A model generated the notes under the pieces. The model saw only the letters and a list, made by a program, of their open reading frames with translations, was not told the DNA's origin and did no database searches. This document shows positions 15,659-20,096 of a stretch of DNA of 20,096 nt, piece by piece (position 1 is the stretch's first letter; the number at the start of each line of letters is the position of its first letter). This stretch comes from UBA6624 sp964343345 [NCBI: uncultured bacterium] (lineage in GTDB: Bacteria > UBP7 > UBA6624), in NCBI GenBank assembly GCA_964343345.1, contig CAYFJE010000012.1, positions 1 through 20,096 on the forward strand, read 5' to 3'. The position numbers and the translations under genes are program-made.

Positions 15659-16211
15659 AGATTTAAAAAGAAAATCAACTTCAGATTTAATCATTTCAAG
15701 ATCAACTGAGAAAGAACGAGAAAAAAACAAGATCCCAGTAACAATATTGTTAGATAATGTTAGAAGTGCAAGAAATGTTGGGCTGATTTTTCGATTGGCC
15801 GATTGTGTGAATGTGAAGGAGATATGGATGTGTGGAATAACACCTTATCCAGGTTTTACAGAACATGCTACAAATCAAATCAATAAAACTGGAGTCGGAG
15901 GAAGTGTTGAAACTGTTTCTTGGAAATATTTTGAAAAAGAGATTGATGCAATGGTAGAGGCAAGAAGAAAAGGTTTTCGTATTGTCTGCTATGAGCAGGT
16001 TGAAGGAGCAGAAGAATGGCCAGTTGAGTTGAAAAAAGACAATCTTTTACTTGTTTTTGGACATGAGATAAAAGGTGTAAGCGATTGTTTTATTGAAGAA
16101 AGTGATATTGTTGTTGAATTACCGGTGAGAGGCATTACAAACAGTCTAAATGTTGGTCTTTGTGCAAGTGCTGTTCTTTATGAGATCTTGACTCAGTTTG
16201 AAAAGAGTTAG
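15651..16211 (+). CDS. SpoU/TrmH-family RNA 2'-O-methyltransferase
   Basis: SPOUT-class methyltransferase with a trefoil knot acting on tRNA or rRNA ribose. 186 residues. Motif 1: LDNVRSARNVGLIFRLAD (34-51) with the conserved asparagine and arginine. Motif 2: LLLVFGHEIKGVSD (132-145), where the usual G-E is H-E. Motif 3: ELPVRGITNSLNVGLCASAV (156-175). The N-terminal 25 residues are basic and may contact RNA. Which RNA is the target (for example tRNA Gm18) cannot be told from sequence alone. The start overlaps the nadA end by 8 bp. The 3' end faces the LysM gene with 17 bp between stops. Confidence 0.9.
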   Translation: MGKDLKRKSTSDLIISRSTEKEREKNKIPVTILLDNVRSARNVGLIFRLADCVNVKEIWMCGITPYPGFTEHATNQINKTGVGGSVETVSWKYFEKEIDAMVEARRKGFRIVCYEQVEGAEEWPVELKKDNLLLVFGHEIKGVSDCFIEESDIVVELPVRGITNSLNVGLCASAVLYEILTQFEKS

Positions 16212-16228
16212 TAATTATTCAGTCGCAA

Positions 16229-16816
16229 TTATTCTTGAGTTTTTTTAGGGACATTAATCATTTGTCCAGGCTGTAGCTTTGCGGGATCCAGTTCCGGATT
16301 TAGGTCTAAAAGGATGTCGACTGTAGTGTCAAAATCTTTTGCTATCTTCCATAACGAATCGCCTTTTTTAACCCTATATAAACCATCATCTTCAGGATAA
16401 TCAGAATTCCATTGGTCTCTAAGAGGAATTTTTAATTCTTGGCCAATTTTTATCGAATCTGCATCTTCAATTTCATTTATTTCTAATATAGACAAGACTG
16501 TTACTCCCCATTTTTTAGCTATAGAACTTAGGTTTTCTCCAGATTTCACAACATGTATATCAAAATCTGTTTCATTCAACTCTGTAGTAATCTCTTCATC
16601 TTCTTCAAAAATTGTGTCTTCAGAAAGGACTCTCCCTTCTTCTTCTTTTAATTCTCCTACTTCAAGATACACAAGAGACTCTTTGAGGGTTTCTTCCTCA
16701 GGGATATTGTTTTTTATGTTTGTTTTTTTGGTTATAAAAAAGTTTACAGAAAATATCAAAACGATAATAAAAATTATAGGAAAAACATTAAGTCTATTTT
16801 TTTTGATATATTTCAT
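16229..16816 (-). CDS. Membrane-anchored protein with two LysM domains
   Basis: 195-residue cell-envelope protein. A basic start (KYIKKNR) and one hydrophobic helix (about 11-29) form an uncleaved anchor. A highly acidic spacer (about 38-85, many E and D) follows, then two LysM peptidoglycan-binding modules at about 87-131 (HVVKSGENLSSIAKKWGV to IGQELKIP) and 146-190 (YRVKKGDSLWKIAKDFDT to PGQMINVP). No catalytic domain is attached, so a scaffold or wall-tethering role is inferred. The ATG lies 5 nt past a long hairpin and no ribosome site is visible. The aminopeptidase gene is upstream on the same strand, 121 bp away. The T run after the stop belongs to the coding strand end, not to a clear terminator. 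Confidence 0.9.
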   Translation of the reverse strand: MKYIKKNRLNVFPIIFIIVLIFSVNFFITKKTNIKNNIPEEETLKESLVYLEVGELKEEEGRVLSEDTIFEEDEEITTELNETDFDIHVVKSGENLSSIAKKWGVTVLSILEINEIEDADSIKIGQELKIPLRDQWNSDYPEDDGLYRVKKGDSLWKIAKDFDTTVDILLDLNPELDPAKLQPGQMINVPKKTQE

Positions 16817-16905
16817 TGGCGAAGTTGAGGGAGGCCTAATGCCTGGGTGGGTTCATTAGAAAACTCCCTCAACTTTAGTTTAGGTAAAGTGAAAGAGAGT
16901 TCCAT
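16813..16905 (-). CDS. Possible 30-codon leader ORF coupled to the LysM gene
   Basis: Reading the minus strand from the ATG at 16905 gives 30 codons and a TGA at 16815-16813, which overlaps the LysM ATG as an ATGA junction. This junction type is used at four other gene pairs here (sppA, the glycosylase, glyA, nadC). The peptide starts MELSFTLPKLKL and ends TQALGLPQLRQ. The ORF runs through the whole hairpin at 16822-16875, so ribosomes translating it would open the stem and deliver themselves to the LysM start. Against it: no ribosome site precedes the ATG, the -10-like box directly abuts the ATG, and a 93-bp ORF can arise by chance. An in-frame TTG at 16872 is an alternative start. Confidence 0.3.
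   Translation of the reverse strand: MELSFTLPKLKLREFSNEPTQALGLPQLRQ
16822..16875 (-). repeat. Inverted repeat forming a long hairpin in the LysM leader
   Basis: A perfect 12-bp inverted repeat pairs 16822-16833 (AAGTTGAGGGAG) with 16864-16875 (CTCCCTCAACTT). Inside it, 16836-16841 (CTAATG) pairs perfectly with 16854-16859 (CATTAG) around a 12-nt loop rich in G on the plus strand and C on the minus strand. The stem is much more GC-rich than its surroundings. On the minus-strand RNA it ends 5 nt before the LysM ATG. Neither side has a T run, so it is not a standard terminator. It may block translation initiation or bind a regulator. No second copy is seen in the window. Confidence 0.75.
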
Positions 16906-16911
16906 ATTTTA
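16906..16911 (-). promoter_or_regulatory. Possible -10 box for the LysM transcript
   Basis: Minus-strand TAAAAT in the 121-bp gap. A start site near 16899 would give a leader of about 80 nt containing the full hairpin, unlike the leaderless genes nearby. No -35 is recognised. Confidence 0.3.
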
Positions 16912-16937
16912 TTAATGAACTTTGATAAGGTTTTTCA

Positions 16938-18071
16938 TTATTTTTTAAATATTTTTTTAAAATTAATGTTTGGATTTGTAAAATTTCCTTTTTCTTGGAT
17001 GACTTCATTGTCCAATATTATTTTCCCTTCTTCACGAAGGTCCAGTATCATATCCCAATGAAGTGCACTGTTATTTTTTGAGCCACTTTCTGGGTATCCT
17101 TTTCCAAGAGCCATATGAAACGTGCCTCCAATTTTTTCATCAAAAAGGATATTTTTAATATGTTTATCAATAGAGTAATTTGTGCCTATTGCAACTTCAC
17201 CGGGAATCTTTGCACCTTCATCTAAGCTTATAAGGGACAGCAGGTGTTCTTCCCCTGTTTTTGCTGAGGCATCTACAACCTCTCCATTTTTGAAAATTAA
17301 ATTGATATCTTGTACAAGAACACCCTGGTACACAGTTGGCCACTTGTATCTTATTCTTCCTTCTACAGAGCCTTCTACAGGAGCAGTAAAGACTTCTCCG
17401 TCAGGAAAATTAAGTTTTCCTGAGCATGGTATCCATGTTCTTCCTTCAATTTCCATCATTAAGTCAGTATCTTTAGAAACAACCCTCATGATTTTTCCTT
17501 TATTAAGGATGTCTGCAAGTTTATTTTGCTCTAGTTCAAACTCTTTCCAAAAAATAGACGGATCATCCAGGTGAAGGTTTCCGGCATTATAGACAAATTC
17601 ACAAAAATCTTCATAAGACATTCCTGCTTCTTTTGCAAAAGCTTCTGTTGGCCAAAGAGTCCCAACCCAATGAAAATCCCCATCAGCAGACCTTTTTAAG
17701 GTTATGTCTCTCACTTCTTCTGTTGATTTGTAGAGCATTGATATTTTTTTTGTATCAACTTTTGACAAAAGCCTTGTGTCTGTAGTTGCATTTATTCCTA
17801 TTCTTGCATCAAATGTTCTAGCCTCTAGGAGAGAGGTCTCAAAAACATGACTGAGCTGATCTTCGTTTGCATTTTCAATGAATAGAGGAGTGCAGGAGTC
17901 TATGCTTATGTTTGTTTTTGGATAAGCTTTCGCTTTAAGGACTTCTTTTAAAAGTTCTTTTATGAGAGGCTCTGCTAAAGGGGTTGTATTAATTGCAACT
18001 TCCCAACGAGGTTTAACTTCAAGTGAGTAATTTACGAGAACATTTGCAAGTTTTTTTGCCATGTCTTTCAT
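16938..18071 (-). CDS. M29-family metallo-aminopeptidase
   Basis: Aminopeptidase of the AmpS/aminopeptidase T family, a cytoplasmic two-metal enzyme. 377 residues, slightly short. Likely metal ligands are seen in their known surroundings: Glu226 in FPDGEVFTAP, Glu292 in GEVAIG, His319 in TFHMALGKGYP, and His338/Asp340 in ALHWDMI. The 66-residue spacing between the two glutamates matches characterised members. The first ATG (18071) is chosen because a TAAAAT box sits 8 bp upstream; a second in-frame ATG lies 9 bp further in at 18062. The gene is divergent from the one at 18107 with 35 bp between starts, and the LysM gene lies downstream on the same strand. Confidence 0.9.
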   Translation of the reverse strand: MKDMAKKLANVLVNYSLEVKPRWEVAINTTPLAEPLIKELLKEVLKAKAYPKTNISIDSCTPLFIENANEDQLSHVFETSLLEARTFDARIGINATTDTRLLSKVDTKKISMLYKSTEEVRDITLKRSADGDFHWVGTLWPTEAFAKEAGMSYEDFCEFVYNAGNLHLDDPSIFWKEFELEQNKLADILNKGKIMRVVSKDTDLMMEIEGRTWIPCSGKLNFPDGEVFTAPVEGSVEGRIRYKWPTVYQGVLVQDINLIFKNGEVVDASAKTGEEHLLSLISLDEGAKIPGEVAIGTNYSIDKHIKNILFDEKIGGTFHMALGKGYPESGSKNNSALHWDMILDLREEGKIILDNEVIQEKGNFTNPNINFKKIFKK

Positions 18072-18079
18072 TAAGATGA

Positions 18080-18085
18080 ATTTTA
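18080..18085 (-). promoter_or_regulatory. -10-like box for the M29 aminopeptidase
   Basis: Minus-strand TAAAAT ends 8 bp before the ATG at 18071 (TCATCTTA between). It faces away from a plus-strand TAAAAT only 6 bp further right; together the two form an inverted repeat. Confidence 0.5.
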
Positions 18086-18091
18086 TGCTAA

Positions 18092-18097
18092 TAAAAT
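18092..18097 (+). promoter_or_regulatory. -10-like box for the gene at 18107
   Basis: TAAAAT ends 9 bp before the TTG start at 18107, the same spacing as at gatC and nadA. The box supports the TTG as the true start, since no ribosome site is present. Confidence 0.5.
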
Positions 18098-18106
18098 AAG
18101 TTTATC

Positions 18107-18565
18107 TTGAAGAAAAAAATTGAAAAACTATGTTTTGCTGGATTGAAGGTTAATAAAAAAGGTAAAAATATAAAATTTATACAACCAGATAATTCTTACT
18201 TTTGTTTTGATTTAGAAAAAATCAAAATAAAAACTTGGGAGAATTCGGGAAAAAGAGGTGCAAAAATTTCAAATGGCTGTCAAGTCCTGGATGGTTGGCT
18301 TCTTTTTCCACCAGCTCCTGTAGGTAAGTCCAATGACATTCCGGAGGGGATGCCAAAATTAGTTTCTCTAAGAGATCTTTCTCTTTTAAATAGAAATTTT
18401 GAAAAAGAACTTTTAACAGAGCCAAAAAATCAGAGTCTGATAAATGCAATATACTTTACTTCAAAATCAATACTTGATGGTGCTAAATCTTTCGATATCA
18501 AGTTTATGAAACGTTCTGAAGAAATTATTAACTTCATGAAGATGTATACAACTAAAGTTATTTGA
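18107..18565 (+). CDS. Unknown protein
   Basis: 152 residues, soluble, basic at the N-terminus (KKKIEKL, then VNKKGKNIKF); not recognised. The first half looks strand-rich (FAGLKVNKKGKNIKFIQ and YFCFDLEKIKIKTWENSG), followed by a proline-rich loop WLLFPPAPVGK, and the second half is helical with SLRDLSLLNRNFEKEL and SEEIINFMKMY. There are no membrane segments and no obvious catalytic motif. The TTG start is fixed by a -10-like box 9 bp upstream and by the absence of other starts near the beginning. Its end overlaps the end of convergent nth by 8 bp. The ORF is long for chance and has its own promoter-like box, so it is probably real. Confidence 0.65.
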   Translation: MKKKIEKLCFAGLKVNKKGKNIKFIQPDNSYFCFDLEKIKIKTWENSGKRGAKISNGCQVLDGWLLFPPAPVGKSNDIPEGMPKLVSLRDLSLLNRNFEKELLTEPKNQSLINAIYFTSKSILDGAKSFDIKFMKRSEEIINFMKMYTTKVI

Positions 18566-19205
18566 TTTTTGCTGCGATACCATTTGATGGGCATAGGTCT
18601 GATAAAAAACATGCAGAACATTTAGGGTTTCTTGAATCGCATTCGTTTCTTCCTAACCTAATGAGTCTTCCTGAATAGTCAATCCATTCTTCTTTCGGCA
18701 ATGCTTTCATTAAATCAATTTCAACTTTTTCTGCATTTTTTTCTTTTGTCAACCCAAGCCTTCTTGAAATTCTTCCGACATGAGTATCTACAACAACACC
18801 TGAAATTTCGCCATATTGACCCAAGAGAACATTTGCGGTTTTTCTTCCTACTCCAGGTAGTTTTATCAATTCAGTCATGCTCATTGGAATTTTTCCCTTA
18901 TGTTTTTCAGTTATTATTTTTGAGAGGTTTATTATTGATTTTGTTTTTTGCCTATAGTATCCACTTGACCTTATAAGTTCTTCGACTTTTTCAGTTTTTG
19001 CTTCTGACAATAGTTTTGGAGTTGGAAATGCTTTAAATAAACCAGGTGTTATTTTGTTTATTTGCTTGTCTGTAGCTTGTGCTGAAAGAACAACTGAAAC
19101 CAACAATTCAAATTCATTTTTGTAATAAAGCTCTGTTTTTGTGTCAGGGTATTCTTTTTTAAGCCTTTTGAGTAATTCTTTTATCTGTATCACAACTAAA
19201 ATCAT
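18558..19205 (-). CDS. nth: Endonuclease III (DNA glycosylase/AP lyase)
   Basis: Bifunctional base-excision repair enzyme for oxidised pyrimidines. 215 residues from the ATG at 19205. The helix-hairpin-helix LPGVGRKTANVLL contains catalytic Lys122, and Asp140 lies in VVDTHVGRI. The C-terminal [4Fe-4S] loop has the exact spacing C-x6-C-x2-C-x5-C (Cys189, 196, 199, 205). LLVSVVLSAQATD near residue 35-46 is the family opening. The start is uncertain: a -10-like TAATAT abuts the ATG, whereas a GTG four codons later (19193) would lie 12 bp from that box and matches the length of E. coli Nth better. It is divergent from the HAD gene and convergent with the gene at 18107. Confidence 0.95.
   Translation of the reverse strand: MILVVIQIKELLKRLKKEYPDTKTELYYKNEFELLVSVVLSAQATDKQINKITPGLFKAFPTPKLLSEAKTEKVEELIRSSGYYRQKTKSIINLSKIITEKHKGKIPMSMTELIKLPGVGRKTANVLLGQYGEISGVVVDTHVGRISRRLGLTKEKNAEKVEIDLMKALPKEEWIDYSGRLIRLGRNECDSRNPKCSACFLSDLCPSNGIAAKIK
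19197..19202 (+). promoter_or_regulatory. -10-like box for the HAD gene
   Basis: TAAAAT ends 11 bp before the GTG at 19214; it lies inside the 5' end of nth on the other strand. No ribosome site precedes the GTG. Confidence 0.4.
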
Positions 19206-19211
19206 ATATTA
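19206..19211 (-). promoter_or_regulatory. -10-like box for nth
   Basis: Minus-strand TAATAT directly abuts the nth ATG and lies 12 bp before the in-frame GTG at 19193. If it is the true box, nth starts at the GTG. It is only 3 bp from the plus-strand box of the HAD gene, so the two promoters overlap. Confidence 0.3.
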
Positions 19212-19213
19212 CC

Positions 19214-19897
19214 GTGAAGAAAAAAACTTTAATTATTGACCTCGATGACACTTTATGTAATACTTTTGAAGATTTGGTTTTTAATGCCCATCTAGACGCA
19301 TCCAAAGCAATGGTTAAGGCAGGCTTCCCTATGTCTGTTGAAGAGACCTTTAGAGAAAGAATAAGAATCTTAGAAAAAACAATATCGAGCAATTTTTCAG
19401 ATAATTTCAAGGAAGCCTTAAGAGAAGAAATGAATCCTTCTGAAGAGCAAGAAGAAGCAGGTTTTGATGCATACTACAAAAGAGATATAGAAGAATTAAC
19501 ACTTTTTCCTCTTGCTGAAAAATTCTTGGATCTTTGTTCTTCTTTAAATGTTGCACTTGTGACAAAAGGGGACGAAAGAACCCAAAATGAAAAGATAAAA
19601 AAATTAGGTATATCAAAATATTTCGATTATGTTTCAATAGTCAAAATTTCAAATTCAAAAGAAGATGAATTTAAGAAAATCATGAATCAGTGGGAAGCAG
19701 ATTCAAGAGAGATTGTCGTTGTTGGAGATAGGCCAGATTCAGATATTTCTCCAGGAAATAAGTTGAAAATGACAACTGTAAGATACAAATCTGAACACTA
19801 CAGAAGGATGAAGCCTAGAAACGAGTTCGAAATTCCTGATTATGAAGTTGAGGATTACAAAGGCCTGATATCACTCTTTAAGAAAAACTTCATTTGA
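19214..19897 (+). CDS. HAD-superfamily hydrolase
   Basis: Phosphatase-type HAD enzyme, 227 residues, cytoplasmic. Motif I DLDDT with Asp9 (nucleophile) and Asp11; motif II threonine in VALVTKGD; a lysine in the EDEFKKIM region for motif III; and motif IV GDRPDSDI with its acidic pair. A helical cap between motifs I and II (about residues 20-95) makes it a subfamily IA type. The substrate cannot be read from sequence; nucleotidases and glycolate phosphatases are possible. The GTG start directly precedes the KKKTLIIDLDDT strand and has a TAAAAT box 11 bp upstream. Its 3' end overlaps the convergent gene at the right edge by 27 bp. Confidence 0.88.
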   Translation: MKKKTLIIDLDDTLCNTFEDLVFNAHLDASKAMVKAGFPMSVEETFRERIRILEKTISSNFSDNFKEALREEMNPSEEQEEAGFDAYYKRDIEELTLFPLAEKFLDLCSSLNVALVTKGDERTQNEKIKKLGISKYFDYVSIVKISNSKEDEFKKIMNQWEADSREIVVVGDRPDSDISPGNKLKMTTVRYKSEHYRRMKPRNEFEIPDYEVEDYKGLISLFKKNFI

Positions 19898-20089
19898 CCA
19901 ATCCTTAGGTTGAATCCAGCTTGATATTATTGATCTGTATTTTTCATAAGAGATGTAATAAGTTATTTTTGGCCTGTCAAAAGAGTCAAGCAGTATGGCT
20001 TGAACCTTTCCCCCTTTTCTTAAATCCATGTTTTCTTCATAAGGAAAATTGAATTTATATGTCCTTAAAACCTTTCTATACTTATCCAT
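19871..20089 (-). CDS. Unknown small protein at the right edge
   Basis: 72 residues from the ATG at 20089; not recognised. Only 7 bases remain to the right, and the frame stays open across them, so the real start could be outside the window. It has a basic N-terminus (MDKYRKVLRTYKFNF), then a GGKVQAILLDSF strand and a PKITYYISYEKYRSI strand-helix, ending in WSNEVFLKE. It overlaps the convergent HAD gene end by 27 bp, in keeping with other convergent overlaps here. The composition looks protein-like, but the call is moderate. Confidence 0.55.
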   Translation of the reverse strand: MDKYRKVLRTYKFNFPYEENMDLRKGGKVQAILLDSFDRPKITYYISYEKYRSIISSWIQPKDWSNEVFLKE

Positions 20090-20096
20090 AATTTTT

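Noticed and set aside
16213-16234. Direct repeat AATTATTC (16213-16220 and 16227-16234) between the TrmH and LysM genes
   Set aside because: Eight AT-rich bases twice in 22 bp is expected by chance in DNA of this composition, and one copy lies in LysM coding sequence.
16201-16246. Intrinsic terminator for the TrmH gene, suggested by the T run at 16240-16246
   Set aside because: No inverted repeat precedes the T run; it encodes lysines near the LysM C-terminus on the other strand.
16829-16859. Plus-strand six-codon ORF (MPGWVH) behind a GGGAGG purine run inside the hairpin
   Set aside because: It looks like a translated leader peptide, but no plus-strand gene follows until 18107, which has its own promoter-like box, and the purine run is simply one arm of the inverted repeat.
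1-20096. tRNA genes, CRISPR arrays, transposases or phage genes
   Set aside because: Looked for cloverleaf-type arms, spaced repeats and transposase or integrase motifs and found none; nearly all sequence is accounted for by coding regions.

Overview
The window is an AT-rich, very gene-dense stretch of a Gram-negative-type bacterial chromosome. The bacterial assignment rests on a bacterial phenylalanyl-tRNA synthetase alpha chain, GatC, YggT, an MCE/Mla lipid-transport ABC system, a MidA-type methyltransferase and SPOR- and LysM-type envelope proteins. The phylum cannot be named with confidence. Gaps between genes are mostly under 50 bp, many genes overlap by 4-28 bp, and TTG and GTG starts are common, which fits a streamlined genome. 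No tRNA, rRNA, CRISPR array, insertion sequence or phage gene was seen.

Layout: (1) 1-3546, minus strand: a MidA-like methyltransferase, then mlaE, mlaF and mlaD (mlaD runs off the left edge), an ABC/MCE phospholipid transporter of the inner membrane and periplasm. (2) 3592-14195, plus strand: fifteen closely packed genes: gatC, pheS, folC, a SPOR-like membrane protein, a long-chain polyprenyl diphosphate synthase, sppA, an unknown domain fused to a ferredoxin, nadK, two unknown envelope proteins, a family 4 uracil-DNA glycosylase, yggT, glyA, folK and nadC. The themes are translation, folate/one-carbon metabolism, NAD(P) synthesis and the envelope. (3) 14181-14657, minus: a DUF456 membrane protein whose end overlaps nadC. 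(4) 14705-16211, plus: nadA and a SpoU/TrmH RNA methyltransferase. (5) 16229-18071, minus: an M29 aminopeptidase, then a membrane-anchored double-LysM protein, separated by a 121-bp region with a 12-bp perfect inverted repeat and a possible 30-codon leader ORF. (6) 18107-20096: an unknown protein, endonuclease III (minus), a HAD hydrolase and an unknown protein at the right edge.

The most notable signal is regulatory. Nearly every gene that begins a transcription unit has a TANAAT-type hexamer ending only 7-12 bp before its start codon, with no Shine-Dalgarno sequence, so these genes appear to be transcribed as leaderless mRNAs. Genes inside the arrays more often have purine-rich ribosome sites or ATGA stop-start overlaps. 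The second signal is the structured leader in front of the LysM gene: a long hairpin 5 nt from the start codon, a short ORF that reads through it and ends in ATGA overlap with the LysM start, and a set of mutually exclusive pairings that resembles an attenuator. The third is the uncharacterised N-terminal domain of about 145 residues fused to a one-cluster ferredoxin.
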